A stretch of DNA of 64,000 bases from Bacteroidetes bacterium GWF2_33_16 (GCA_001768565.1 MEOE01000028.1:62001-126000); one strand, 5' to 3'. Shown: positions 17,738-26,787, numbered from the stretch's first letter. Notes: generated by a model from the sequence alone, not told the origin. Numbers and translations are program-made.

Positions 17738-20104
17738 ATGAAAGGCTATAAAAGTATTTTAAAAACAAGTTTGCTCCTATTCTTTTTTATAATGAATATA
17801 CAAGCTTACAGCACAAATCTTCAGGTACAAACTATCCGCGGTCAGGTTATTGATCAGGATTCAAAAATGCCATTAATTGGCGCTAATGTTATTCTCTTAA
17901 ATACCGATCCTTTAGTCGGTACAAGTACCGATGCAAATGGAAATTTCAGGTTCGAACAAATACATGTAGGTAGAACAAGTATTAAAGTAAGCTGTATTGG
18001 CTACGAAGAAAAAACGGTACCTAATATTTTAATTGTATCAGGAAAAGAAGTTGTTTTAGAAATCGAATTAAAAGAATCATTAATTCAGCTTCAGGATGTT
18101 GTAATTACTGCCAATGGACATAAATCTGAGCCGCTAAATGAAATGGCCCTGGTAAGTGCAAAAGCTTTTAGTGTTGATGAAACACAGCGGTACGCCGGTT
18201 CTTTTAGCGATCCTGCACGTATGGTTTCGGGATATGCCGGAGTAACTGGTGATGCTATGGGAAACAACGATATTGTTGTACGTGGAAATTCATCAAAAGG
18301 AATTTTGTGGAAACTAGATGGTATGGATATTCCAAACCCCAACCACTTTTCTGACGAAGGAGCTACTGGTGGACCTATAAACGCACTAAACAGTGCTATG
18401 CTCAATAATTCAGATTTCTTTTCGGGTGCCTTTGCTCCCGAATATGGAAATGCTTACTCAGGAGTATTTGATATGAAACTACGAAATGGAAACAACGAAA
18501 AACGCGAGTATTCTGCTTCTATAGGCATTTTAGGCACCGATGTGACTTTAGAAGGCCCTTTCAGCAAGAATTATTCGGGCTCATATCTGATAAATTACCG
18601 GTATTCGTCTCTCGATATTCTGGATAAACTTAATGTTGTAAATTATTATGGTATTCCAAAATACCAGGATGCTGCCATAAAAATAAATTTACCTACAAAA
18701 AACAGTGGTACTTTCCAGCTAATAGGATTTGGCGGCTTAAGTAATATTTACCAGGAAGACTTTGCACTCGAAAACGAAGACTCCCTGACTCGTACTGCAG
18801 ATTTTGGAGCACATGTTGCCTTTTTAGCATTCAAGCATATTTATCCGATTAACGACAGAACATTTATCACCAGTTATATCTCCGGATCAAGTACCGAAAA
18901 TAGTGCCTATTATAAAAAAGATGATGATATGGGTAATTGGTATACCGCCTTTTATGATGAGTTTACAAATACATCAATTCGAGTTTCAACAAATATTAAC
19001 ACAAAAATAAACACCAGACATCGACTAAAATTAGGTGTTACCTATTCAGATTTAGGATACAACATGTTTTCAAAATTCGATTTGTTGAATTCAGGAACCT
19101 ATACTGTTGGTGTCGATACCGAAGGCAGAGCTGGGCTAATTCAGGGATATGCAAACTGGAAATACAGAATTCATGATAATGTGACGCTAGTTTCGGGAAT
19201 ACATTATATCCATTTTTTACTGAATAACAGCAATTCATTGGAGCCACGCCTGGGACTTGAATGGCAGATTAATCAAAAACAATCATTATCACTTGGATTT
19301 GGAGTACATAGCAAGGTTGAAAGCATCGCTACTTATTTTGCAACTGTCGAAAACAGCGACGGTACTTACTCTACACCAAACAAAGATCTCGGACTTTCTA
19401 AATCGGCCCAGTATGTCCTTGGATACTCAAACCGAATCAGCAAAAATGTTAATGTACGTATAGAAGCTTATTACCAGCAATTGTATAACCTTGCTGTTGA
19501 AAATGATATCAATAGTTCATTTGTGCTTAACAATGTGAGATCAGGATATGAAAACCTTGAACTAATAAATAAAGGTAAAGGTTATAACTATGGTCTTGAA
19601 TTAACAGTTGAACGGTTTCTGGCTAATAATTATTATTTTCTGATAACATCTTCACTATATAATTCTAAATTGACAGCTATGGATGGCATTGAAAGAAACT
19701 CAAGGTTTAATGGTAATTATGTTAGTAATATTTTAATTGGCAAAGAATTTCGTGTAGGGAAACCTTCAAAAAATAAAACGCTCGGAATCAATACCAAGGT
19801 ATCTTATATTGGTGGACAACGGTATACTCCGCTCGATCTGCAAGCATCTATTGATAAAGGTATCAGTGTATTTCAGGAAGATAAAGCCTTTGCCTACAGA
19901 GCCGATGATATTTTTGCTTTAAATCTTGGTATTACTTATAGAAGAAATCGCAAGAAAACAACACATGAATTCAAGATTGATATTCAAAACCTGACAAACA
20001 ATAAAGCATTGGTATTTGAATATTACGATGATATGAACAAAGGAATTGAAAAGGCTTATCAGCTTGCAATGCTTCCAAATATAAGTTATACAATTCAGTT
20101 TTAA
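17738..20104 (+). CDS. TonB-dependent receptor with carboxypeptidase-regulatory-like domain, no STN
   Basis: The 788-residue protein has a signal peptide (about 1-28) and a CarboxypepD_reg-like domain (GQVIDQDSKMPLIGANVILL, then GNFRFEQIHVGR). A plug domain follows (AFSVDETQRYAGSFSDPARM, NDIVVRGNSSKGILWKLDG, IPNPNHF), then a 22-strand-type barrel ending in the aromatic terminus NISYTIQF. It imports or senses an unknown ligand using TonB energy. It lacks the N-terminal STN domain expected of a FecR-linked transducer; that domain is on the gene two positions upstream, so the signalling and transport functions seem to be split across the operon. No SusD-like partner is present. Confidence 0.85.
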   Translation: MKGYKSILKTSLLLFFFIMNIQAYSTNLQVQTIRGQVIDQDSKMPLIGANVILLNTDPLVGTSTDANGNFRFEQIHVGRTSIKVSCIGYEEKTVPNILIVSGKEVVLEIELKESLIQLQDVVITANGHKSEPLNEMALVSAKAFSVDETQRYAGSFSDPARMVSGYAGVTGDAMGNNDIVVRGNSSKGILWKLDGMDIPNPNHFSDEGATGGPINALNSAMLNNSDFFSGAFAPEYGNAYSGVFDMKLRNGNNEKREYSASIGILGTDVTLEGPFSKNYSGSYLINYRYSSLDILDKLNVVNYYGIPKYQDAAIKINLPTKNSGTFQLIGFGGLSNIYQEDFALENEDSLTRTADFGAHVAFLAFKHIYPINDRTFITSYISGSSTENSAYYKKDDDMGNWYTAFYDEFTNTSIRVSTNINTKINTRHRLKLGVTYSDLGYNMFSKFDLLNSGTYTVGVDTEGRAGLIQGYANWKYRIHDNVTLVSGIHYIHFLLNNSNSLEPRLGLEWQINQKQSLSLGFGVHSKVESIATYFATVENSDGTYSTPNKDLGLSKSAQYVLGYSNRISKNVNVRIEAYYQQLYNLAVENDINSSFVLNNVRSGYENLELINKGKGYNYGLELTVERFLANNYYFLITSSLYNSKLTAMDGIERNSRFNGNYVSNILIGKEFRVGKPSKNKTLGINTKVSYIGGQRYTPLDLQASIDKGISVFQEDKAFAYRADDIFALNLGITYRRNRKKTTHEFKIDIQNLTNNKALVFEYYDDMNKGIEKAYQLAMLPNISYTIQF

Positions 20105-20121
20105 GATTTTTGTTATAGAAA

Positions 20122-20163
20122 TTTAACTTTCCATCGTGGCGTAAGCCACATGGAAATGTTAAA
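20122..20163. repeat. RAYT-associated palindrome copy 1
   Basis: Stem TTCCAT-c-GTGGC, loop GTAA, GCCAC-ATGGAA, within TTAAC/GTTAA outer arms. It lies 18 bp after the TonB receptor stop and may also act as its transcriptional end. Confidence 0.8.
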
Positions 20164-20186
20164 TACGGTATTTCTTATTTATCTGA

Positions 20187-20230
20187 TTAACTTTCCATCG
20201 TCCGCTGGTTGGCGGACATGGAAACGTTAA
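20187..20230. repeat. RAYT-associated palindrome copy 2
   Basis: Same outer arms as copy 1 (TTAAC-TTTCCAT and ATGGAAACGTTAA), with inner stem GTCCGC/GCGGAC and a different loop. The inner stem differs between copies while base pairing is kept, the mark of selected or structure-dependent REP-like elements. Confidence 0.8.
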
Positions 20231-20241
20231 TAAGAATAAAC

Positions 20242-20903
20242 CTATTCAAAAGTAAAATCTCTTATCTTTTCTTCTGGCTTTTCAGAATATAAAGAAAGAA
20301 CAAACTTAAAGTTCTCAACATTATCAAAGTAACCAAGAACTTCATCTCTCATTAATTTGGTTGGTTCCTGTGACACTAATTCCAAATATGACGACCATGG
20401 ATATTCTAAAATGCTTTCAACAAATCCATGCTTTACAGGATTATTATGAATATATAAAATAAGATTTTTGAGTTGCTTCTCATTTACAACTTCAATTCGT
20501 TCATAGTTTTTCTCAAATAACGAACTTATTCGGTCATGTCTGAAATTAAACCATCTGGCATAAGCATTAAATAAATGTTTAAATTGATTTGTTGGGGTAG
20601 GTTTTTGGTTGAGTTTTTTATCTCGTTCTTCTGGAAAGTATGTCTTCCATTTAACAGAAGCGTCTTCAGATTTAATATTTTCGGAATTTAAATATCCTAT
20701 TTCTTTTTCTTCTTTAATTCGTACAAGAAGATGAAAATGATTTTTCATTAAGCACCAGGCATAAGTATCGGCTATAGGATTAATATAAATATCATAGATT
20801 GATAAAAATGAAGATGATCTTCTTTATTTATAAAAATGTTTTCATAATTATTTCCTCGGTTATAAATGTGATAATACTTTCCGTATTCAATCGGCACTTT
20901 CAT
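20242..20903 (-). pseudogene. REP-associated tyrosine transposase (RAYT, Y1_Tnp), frameshifted
   Basis: The frame from ATG 20903 encodes IEYGKYYHIYNRGNNYENIF, the start of an IS200-like RAYT, then hits a stop. A second frame continues it with IYINPIADTYAWCLMKNHFH and runs to 20242. One missing T in a T-run near 20808-20815 would restore a single protein of about 220 residues. The HUH-type pair is HFHLL, and the usual tail motif is YIHNNPVKHGFVESILEYPW. The end FTFE lies 11 bp from palindrome copy 2. RAYTs are domesticated transposases thought to move REP elements. The frameshift makes this copy probably dead unless slippage occurs. Confidence 0.85.
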
Positions 20904-20983
20904 AAAAACAACTAATTAGCTTTACTTTCCATTGCAGCGATCGTTTCAAAAACAATAAAGTTTGCCTGTTTTTTCTCCCTTAA

Positions 20984-21020
20984 TTGACGTTTCCATGTCC
21001 TATGGACGATGGAAAATCAA
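20984..21020. repeat. RAYT-associated palindrome copy 3
   Basis: TTTCCATGTCC-tat-GGACGATGGAAA is copy 2's family in the opposite orientation, on the other side of the RAYT. It ends 4 bp from the ispG stop codon and may terminate ispG. A partial copy (CTTTCCATTGCAGCGATCG) lies at 20925-20943. Confidence 0.8.
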
Positions 21021-21024
21021 TTTA

Positions 21025-22788
21025 TTATTCTTTCCAGTCCCCACAATCTTTGATCAGTTGAATTAGTTCATCAACGGCTTTTTCTTCAGGGATATTTTTC
21101 TTTACAACGTCTTTGTTTTTATACAGAGTTATTTTACCTGGTCCTGCTCCAACGTAACCGTAATCGGCATCAGCCATTTCACCGGGACCGTTAACAATAC
21201 AACCCATGATTCCGATTTTCAAATGCTTTTGGGATGATGTTTTTTTACGTATTTCCGAAGTTGTTTTTTGCAGATCAAAAAGTGTACGACCGCATCCGGG
21301 GCATGATATATATTCTGTTTTCGACATTCGAACACGACTGGCTTGCAGAATTCCAAATGAGGTATTTACTATTTCCTGATTACTAATTGAACCATTGTTT
21401 TCAAGCCATATTCCATCGGCCAAACCATCAATAAATAAACCACCCATCTCGCTGGCTGCTTTCAACTGCAAATCCTCGATGTTGTTTTCAGAAAATGTTC
21501 TTTTTAAAATTACCGGTACGTTGCAATTTGCATTTATCAATTTCATTATCGCAGCCCGTTGATCAGCAAATGCATTATTATTTTTTGACTCAAGAATAAC
21601 TAACACATTGGTTTCTCTTGCAATTTTTTGAATCATCTCGGAATCCAACATTGAATTTTCAGTCACAATTAATTTCAGTTCGTTTGATTTTTTTTCTGAT
21701 TCTGTACTTTTTGTATTTTGAACGATGGTGTTTCCGGAAAAAATATAGTCCGGTTTCAAATCGACATACTTATCATTATTCCCAACTACCACTGGCAAAT
21801 TATTTCCTCCTATGTTTCCAACTGCGATTGTTTCTCTGCGCTTATAACCGAAGAAGTCAACCGAAACAGGATTTACTACTTCAATCTTTTGGTGATCGGT
21901 CTTTTCATTAATAATTGCCACAAGTTTTTTAGCAACCGGTATTTCATCTTCGGGAGGTTCGGTAAGCGAAACCCGTATGGTGTCACCTAATCCATCGGCA
22001 AGCAATGTTCCAATACCAACTGCTGATTTAATACGACCATCTTCGCCTTCGCCCGCTTCGGTTACACCCAGGTGTAAAGGGAAATGCATATTTTCATCCA
22101 GCATTCTGGTAACCATCAATCGGTTTGCCTGAACCATTACACGTGTATTGCTCGATTTTAAAGAAACAACAATGTTTTCATATTTCTCCTTAACACAAAT
22201 CCGTAAAAACTCCATTGCCGATTCTACCATTCCATCGGGTGTATCACCATAGTGGCTCATAATCCGATCCGACAACGAACCATGATTCACTCCAATACGT
22301 AAAGCTGTTTTGTTCGCTTTACAAATATTTATTAAAGGAATCAATTGATCCTCGATTTTCTTTAATTCTGATTTATACTCTTCATCCGTAAATTCAATTT
22401 GTGTAAAATCAGCTCGTTTATCAACAAAATTCCCAGGATTAATTCTGACTTTTTCAACTATTTCTGCTGCAATAAATGCTGCTTTCGGGTTAAAATGAAT
22501 ATCAGCAGCTAGCGGAATATTAATTTTTGCATCCAGAATACCTGTTTTTATATTTTTTAGATTTTCCGCCTCACGAATGCCCTGCGCTGTAATGCGAACT
22601 AATTCGCCACCTTGCCTGACAATCCTGAGCGACTGCTCAATTGATTCTTGAGTATTAAGCGTATTCGTATTGGTCATGGATTGGATCCGAATTGGATTAT
22701 TTCCTCCAATTATGATATTCCCAACCTTAACCGGATGTGTTTTTAATCGGGTATATTGAAATAAATTGATATAATTTTCGTATTTCAT
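21025..22788 (-). CDS. ispG: 4-hydroxy-3-methylbut-2-enyl diphosphate synthase, long form
   Basis: IspG/GcpE reduces MEcPP to HMBPP in the MEP isoprenoid pathway. The TIM-barrel half shows IRIQSMTNTNT, DIHFNPKAAF, RINPGNFVDKR and LGVTEAGEGEDGRIKSA. The iron-sulfur half has SCPGCGRTLFDLQ and GCIVNGPGEMADADYGYVG, whose three cysteines bind the [4Fe-4S] cluster. At 587 residues it is the long form with an extra middle domain (about residues 280-480), as in Bacteroidota, Chlamydiae and plants, against about 370 in E. coli. No other MEP gene is near. The start MKYENYINLFQYTRLKTHPV is the only good one. Confidence 0.96.
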   Translation of the reverse strand: MKYENYINLFQYTRLKTHPVKVGNIIIGGNNPIRIQSMTNTNTLNTQESIEQSLRIVRQGGELVRITAQGIREAENLKNIKTGILDAKINIPLAADIHFNPKAAFIAAEIVEKVRINPGNFVDKRADFTQIEFTDEEYKSELKKIEDQLIPLINICKANKTALRIGVNHGSLSDRIMSHYGDTPDGMVESAMEFLRICVKEKYENIVVSLKSSNTRVMVQANRLMVTRMLDENMHFPLHLGVTEAGEGEDGRIKSAVGIGTLLADGLGDTIRVSLTEPPEDEIPVAKKLVAIINEKTDHQKIEVVNPVSVDFFGYKRRETIAVGNIGGNNLPVVVGNNDKYVDLKPDYIFSGNTIVQNTKSTESEKKSNELKLIVTENSMLDSEMIQKIARETNVLVILESKNNNAFADQRAAIMKLINANCNVPVILKRTFSENNIEDLQLKAASEMGGLFIDGLADGIWLENNGSISNQEIVNTSFGILQASRVRMSKTEYISCPGCGRTLFDLQKTTSEIRKKTSSQKHLKIGIMGCIVNGPGEMADADYGYVGAGPGKITLYKNKDVVKKNIPEEKAVDELIQLIKDCGDWKE

Positions 22789-22839
22789 TCGTTTATAGAT
22801 GTTGAAAACGGTTATAAAAGTATTGATTTTTTATCTCTT

Positions 22840-22925
22840 TTGCCACTAAGTCAGCAAGTACACTTAGAAACACAAAGAAAAATTTTATTTGCTAAAAGCT
22901 AACAGCTAATAGCTATAAGCTATTT
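22840..22925. repeat. CACTAAG-family fragment plus AAGCT word array
   Basis: TTGCCACTAAGTCAGCAAG and CACTTAGAAACACAAAG (22839-22877) belong to the CACTAAG family seen at 23893, 32203, 60391 and 60876. They are followed by a run of AAGCTAACAGCTAATAGCT-like words (22893-22925). Together they fill most of the ispG-gldA gap. Confidence 0.6.
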
Positions 22926-22968
22926 ATAAAATTTTACTTATTTTCGTAATGATCAAATAAACAATATT

Positions 22969-23877
22969 ATGTCGATAAAAGTTAAAGATTTAACCAAAAT
23001 ATACGGTCAGCAAAAAGCGGTTGACAACATTAGTTTTGAAATAAGAACAGGCCAGATTGTTGGGTTTGTTGGTCCGAATGGAGCTGGTAAATCAACTACA
23101 ATGAAAATGCTTACCGGATTTATCCCTCCATCTTCGGGAGAAGCATGGATTAACGATCTTGAGTTGGTAGAACATTCGCTTGAAATCAGAAAACATATTG
23201 GTTACTTACCCGAAAATAATCCATTGTATCCTGAGATGTATATAAAAGAATACCTTGAATATGTTGCAGGAATCTACAAACTAGGAAAACAGACTAAAAC
23301 TAGGATTACAGAGATTATTGAACAAACCGGTTTAACTGTTGAGCAAAATAAAAAAATTGGAGCATTGTCGAAGGGTTATAAACAAAGAGTTGGGCTGGCA
23401 CAGGCCCTGATTCATAATCCCGGGATATTAATTCTAGACGAACCTACTTCAGGGCTTGATCCAAACCAGATTATTGAAATCCGCAACCTGATATCAACAG
23501 TAGGAAAAGAAAAAACTGTTTTGCTATCAACTCATATTATGCAGGAGGTCGAAGCAATCTGCGATCGTATCATCATCATTAATAAAGGAAAAATTGTTGC
23601 TGATGATTCGGTAAACTCCATATATACTCACTTGAAAGACAAGCAGATTACTGTTGTTGTTGAATTTGATAAGAATATTGATCAGGAGAAACTTGAACAA
23701 ATTGAACTGGTTGAAAAAGTTGCCCGTATTGATGATAAAAATTGGTTAATACAAAGCACATCGGACGAAGTACGACAACATATTTTCAACTTTGCAGTAC
23801 ATTCTGGACTATCAGTACTTTCGATGCAGAAAAAAGAAAAAAGTTTAGAAGAAGTTTTCCAAGAGTTAACAAAGTAA
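22969..23877 (+). CDS. gldA: ABC transporter ATP-binding protein, GldA type
   Basis: The 302-residue ATPase has Walker A GPNGAGKST, Q-loop region YLPENNPLYPEM, signature variant LSKGYKQRVGLAQAL, Walker B ILILDEPTSGLDP and switch His in STHIMQEVE. The C-terminal 70 residues form the regulatory extension of DUF4162-like ATPases. It closely follows the GldA pattern, the ATPase that with GldF and GldG is needed for gliding in Flavobacterium. Neither partner is in this window, so the symbol indicates family, and the transported substrate is unknown. A 39-nt-armed inverted repeat follows the gene. Confidence 0.75.
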   Translation: MSIKVKDLTKIYGQQKAVDNISFEIRTGQIVGFVGPNGAGKSTTMKMLTGFIPPSSGEAWINDLELVEHSLEIRKHIGYLPENNPLYPEMYIKEYLEYVAGIYKLGKQTKTRITEIIEQTGLTVEQNKKIGALSKGYKQRVGLAQALIHNPGILILDEPTSGLDPNQIIEIRNLISTVGKEKTVLLSTHIMQEVEAICDRIIIINKGKIVADDSVNSIYTHLKDKQITVVVEFDKNIDQEKLEQIELVEKVARIDDKNWLIQSTSDEVRQHIFNFAVHSGLSVLSMQKKEKSLEEVFQELTK

Positions 23878-23892
23878 ATTTCCTGAAATTTT

Positions 23893-23997
23893 CTTAGTGA
23901 TCCTTTGTGCCCTTTGTGGCTCAGTGGTAAAATAAAAAGTAATAATTAAATAAAAAAATTTACCACTCAGACACCGAGAACACTCAGCTGCACTAAG
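23893..23997. repeat. Large inverted repeat of the CACTAAG family
   Basis: The left arm (23893-23931) and right arm (23959-23997), 39 nt each, are imperfect complements; each is a full copy of the unit that runs TTTACCACT...CACTAAG. The 27-nt AT-only middle forms the loop. It could terminate gldA or be two head-to-head repeat copies. Confidence 0.75.
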
Positions 23998-24044
23998 TAA
24001 AAGTATTTCATTACTAAATTTTAGTATTTGTAATTTGAATTAAC

Positions 24045-24052
24045 TATTTTTG
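24045..24052 (+). promoter_or_regulatory. Promoter -7 element of metK
   Basis: TATTTTTG is an exact TAnnTTTG. A TTTG lies 14 bp upstream (24027-24030), shorter than the usual spacing. Transcription would start near 24058, 33 nt before the ATG. No SAM riboswitch aptamer fits in so short a leader. Confidence 0.4.
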
Positions 24053-24090
24053 GTCGTTTTTATTTTTAATCATTATAAATAATTTTTATT

Positions 24091-25356
24091 ATGGGATATT
24101 TATTTACTTCTGAATCTGTCTCTGAAGGACATCCTGACAAAGTTGCCGATCAAATATCTGATGCTTTATTAGACGAGTTTCTACGACGTGACCCTGATTC
24201 GAAAGTTGCCTGCGAAACATTGGTAACTACAGGATTAGTGGTTTTAAGTGGCGAGGTTCGTACTAAAGCATATATAGATGTTCAGGAAGTTGCCCGACGA
24301 GTTATTAAACGTATTGGTTATACCAAGCAAGAGTATCGATTTGATTCAGACTCATGTGGTGTTATTTCTACTATTCATGAACAATCACCTGATATTAACC
24401 AGGGTGTTGTAAGAGAAAAAGAAGAAGACCAGGGAGCCGGTGATCAGGGAATGATGTTTGGATACGCAAACAAAGAAACTGACGATTACATGCCATTATC
24501 ATTGGTATTGTCGCATGTATTATTGCAAGAACTGGCAAAAATTCGACGCGAAGGAATTGAAATGTTATATTTAAGACCTGATGCCAAATCGCAGGTTACA
24601 CTTGAATATAATGACAACAATGCTCCTGATCGAATTCATACAATAGTAATTTCAACTCAGCATGACGATTTTACTGAAGAGAAAAAAATGCTTGAAATCA
24701 TTAAAAATGATGTTCACAATATTTTAATCCCTCGTGCAAAAGCACGTTTCCCTGAGAGAGTTCAAAAACTGTTTAAAGATGACTTTATTCTACACGTAAA
24801 TCCAACCGGTAAATTTGTTATTGGTGGACCACATGGAGATACAGGATTAACTGGTCGCAAGATTATTGTTGACACATATGGAGGTAAAGGTGCTCACGGT
24901 GGTGGTGCATTCTCTGGAAAAGACTCATCAAAGGTTGACCGTTCTGCCGCTTATGCTGCACGTCACATTGCTAAAAACATGGTAGCTTCAGGATTAGCCG
25001 ACGAAGTACTTGTTCAGGTTGCTTATGCTATTGGTGTTGCCGAGCCTGTTGGTTTATATGTTAACACTTACGGAACAGCTAAAGTAAACTTAAAAGATGG
25101 CGAAATTGCTGCTAAAGTTAAAGAACTGTTCGACATGCGCCCTGCTGCTATCGTAAAACGATTTGGATTAAAGAATCCTATATTTGAAGATACTGCTGCT
25201 TACGGACATATGGGTCGTGATTTTAAACGTGCAAAAGTAACTTTCGTTGAAAACGGAAACGGTAATGAAGAGAAAACATACGAAAAAGAAGTTGATTTCT
25301 TTGGTTGGGAAAAGCTGGATTACGTTGACAAAATTAAAGCTACATTTAAAATATAG
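24091..25356 (+). CDS. metK: S-adenosylmethionine synthase
   Basis: MetK makes SAM from ATP and methionine. The family signatures are all present: [19 protein letters not shown] near the N-terminus, [12 protein letters not shown] (methionine/ATP-binding hexapeptide region), [20 protein letters not shown] and the P-loop-like [20 protein letters not shown]. At 421 residues it is somewhat longer than the E. coli enzyme (384), as in other Bacteroidota. It is a single-gene unit with its own promoter and terminator. Confidence 0.97.
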   Translation: MGYLFTSESVSEGHPDKVADQISDALLDEFLRRDPDSKVACETLVTTGLVVLSGEVRTKAYIDVQEVARRVIKRIGYTKQEYRFDSDSCGVISTIHEQSPDINQGVVREKEEDQGAGDQGMMFGYANKETDDYMPLSLVLSHVLLQELAKIRREGIEMLYLRPDAKSQVTLEYNDNNAPDRIHTIVISTQHDDFTEEKKMLEIIKNDVHNILIPRAKARFPERVQKLFKDDFILHVNPTGKFVIGGPHGDTGLTGRKIIVDTYGGKGAHGGGAFSGKDSSKVDRSAAYAARHIAKNMVASGLADEVLVQVAYAIGVAEPVGLYVNTYGTAKVNLKDGEIAAKVKELFDMRPAAIVKRFGLKNPIFEDTAAYGHMGRDFKRAKVTFVENGNGNEEKTYEKEVDFFGWEKLDYVDKIKATFKI

Positions 25357-25420
25357 TATCATGTAGTTAGTACTGAGCACCTAGACTTTAGCTGCTTTAA
25401 CTAAAATCAAAAGATACATT

Positions 25421-25452
25421 AGCCACTGTTCGACAAGAGCGGTGGCTTTTTT
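25421..25452 (+). terminator. Rho-independent terminator of metK
   Basis: AGCCAC (25421-25426) and GTGGCT (25442-25447) form a hairpin followed by a T-run of six. It lies 64 bp beyond the metK stop. Confidence 0.8.
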
Positions 25453-25822
25453 AGTTTCCAATAAATTTTAATAGTGAAAACCCACACAATTATTTTTAGA
25501 ACCTATAATTTGTTGCTACTTACACAATATATCACTGAAAAAGAGCCATTTTAGTTTAGTTCACTATAACCAGAAAGGAAGGATGTGTAATTGGTAATTG
25601 CCAATTACAGTGCTTATAATTCAAAAAAAACAGGAATACATCAGCTTCTTATAAATCAATATTTATAAACCTTTATAAGCTATTATTGTTTAATATAAAA
25701 TTAAATTTTTCAAGAGGTTTTCTTTCATTTTAATTTAGTATTAGGATTTGTTCTTTTAAAATCTGTTATACAATTTGTTGAAAATATTGTTTGTCTTAGC
25801 AATTCGATTAATTTAGTAGTTG
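25453..25822. other. Non-coding leader region of the polysaccharide locus
   Basis: About 370 bp of AT-rich DNA without an ORF. It contains an 8-bp hairpin (GTAATTGG 25587-25594, CCAATTAC 25601-25608) and TTTATAA/TTATAAG-rich dyads at 25645-25685. Regulatory sequence for the capsule locus, such as an operator, would be expected here, but I recognise no named site. Confidence 0.4.
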
Positions 25823-25830
25823 TAAATTTG
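25823..25830 (+). promoter_or_regulatory. Promoter -7 element of the UpxY-type gene
   Basis: TAAATTTG is an exact TAnnTTTG. It overlaps the GTG at 25830 that could otherwise open the frame, so the ATG at 25875 is the better start, with a leader of about 38 nt. No well-spaced -33 box is visible. Confidence 0.4.
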
Positions 25831-25874
25831 TGGAAGATAAATCGCAATGGCTTTTTAATATTAAAATTCAACAG

Positions 25875-26369
25875 ATGAACCATAAATGGTTTGCTTTATA
25901 TACAAAATCGAGAACCGAAAAAAAGGTTTATACCGAATTAGTAGAAAAAGGCATAACAACTTATTTACCTCTTGAAAAAAAGCTTAAACAATGGAGCGAT
26001 CGCAAAAAGTGGGTCGAAGAACCATTTATTCGTTCGTATATATTTGTAAATATTGATGTTTCGAATATGGATCAGGCGTTAAATACACCTGGCGTAGTAA
26101 AGGTAGTGCGTTTCGAAGGAAAACCGGCTCCTGTGCAAGAAAAACAAATTGATATAATTAAATCGATACTTAATAGCAAAGAAGAATATGAAGTTTGTTC
26201 TGAAACATTTGCCCCGGGAGAAAAGGTTCGAGTTGAAGAAGGATTGCTTAAAGGCTTAGAAGGTGAATTGGTTTACCATCTAAATAAATACAAGGTTTTA
26301 GTTCGTATTGAATCCATTAATCAGAACATACTAATACGTATAAATCCTTCAAATTTAAAGAAGGTTTAA
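25875..26369 (+). CDS. UpxY-family NusG-like transcription antiterminator
   Basis: The 164-residue protein has the NusG N-terminal fold (KWFALYTKSRTEKKVYTELV, TYLPLEKKLKQWSDRKKWVE, FIRSYIFVNI, TPGVVKVVRFEGKPAPV) and a C-terminal KOW domain (FAPGEKVRVEEGLLKGLEGE). In Bacteroides, UpxY proteins are encoded first in capsule operons and let polymerase read through terminators in that operon. Its position at the head of the locus fits that role. No UpxZ-type inhibitor follows. The gap to the export gene holds a strong GC-rich palindrome (26435-26482) that could be one antitermination target; this is inference. Confidence 0.88.
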   Translation: MNHKWFALYTKSRTEKKVYTELVEKGITTYLPLEKKLKQWSDRKKWVEEPFIRSYIFVNIDVSNMDQALNTPGVVKVVRFEGKPAPVQEKQIDIIKSILNSKEEYEVCSETFAPGEKVRVEEGLLKGLEGELVYHLNKYKVLVRIESINQNILIRINPSNLKKV

Positions 26370-26434
26370 GTATATTTGAAGTTAATTAAAATTTTCGGAT
26401 AATTTTTCCGAAAAAAGCTTACTTAGACACTAAA

Positions 26435-26482
26435 TCCCGCCCCAATAATTCCCGAAAGCTTTCGGGACGGGAACTATCGGGA
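26435..26482. repeat. CCCGAAAGCTTTCGGG palindromic repeat, copy 1
   Basis: A perfect 18-bp core palindrome TCCCGAAAGCTTTCGGGA sits between outer CCCG-rich arms (ATCCCGCCCC and ACTATCGGGA). Related copies are at 35303-35350, 37471-37527 (inside legC) and 56240-56287. It is preceded by a fragment of the CACTAAG family (TTAGACACTAA, 26423-26433). Confidence 0.8.
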
Positions 26483-26640
26483 TGTGACTGAGGAAGCGGA
26501 GCTGTGTTAGGCAGTTATCAATAATCAATGATCAATTAATAATTACCAGAGATTATTGAATAGGAAAAAGAGCTGTTCGCAGCGATAGAAAAGCATATCA
26601 GTATTTGCACATAAGGAATTGGGCGATTGAAAGAATCTGA

Positions 26641-26757
26641 ATGAGCTTGAGCTATTTTGATGACGCTGAACAAGAGCCTTCTCCAGTAATGTTAGTTGTT
26701 ACGAACTGGGAAAACATAAAAAACACCATCATAAAGCAGGTTGAACATTTAATTTAA
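26641..26757 (+). pseudogene. Small ORF, probable remnant of a larger gene (possibly AbiEii-like C-terminus)
   Basis: The 38-codon frame MSLSYFDDAEQEPSPVM followed by NWENIKNTII and KQVEHLI has well-formed protein character and no start signal. The motif Y-F-D-D-A-E-x-x-P-x-P-x-M followed by W-x-x-x-K recalls the C-terminal end of AbiEii/AbiGii-type nucleotidyltransferase toxins. Upstream, another frame at about 26560-26612 reads ELFAAIEKHIS before a stop. I take it as a decayed gene end left in the gap; the family link is tentative. Confidence 0.4.
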
Positions 26758-26787
26758 TATTGGTATTTCAATAAAAATCAAAATCAA

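Noticed and set aside
24000-24090. SAM riboswitch upstream of metK
   Set aside because: The likely leader is only about 33 nt and shows no aptamer-like pairing.
25427-25447. GTTCGA tRNA T-loop-like sequence
   Set aside because: It is the loop of the metK terminator; no acceptor or anticodon arms can be drawn around it.
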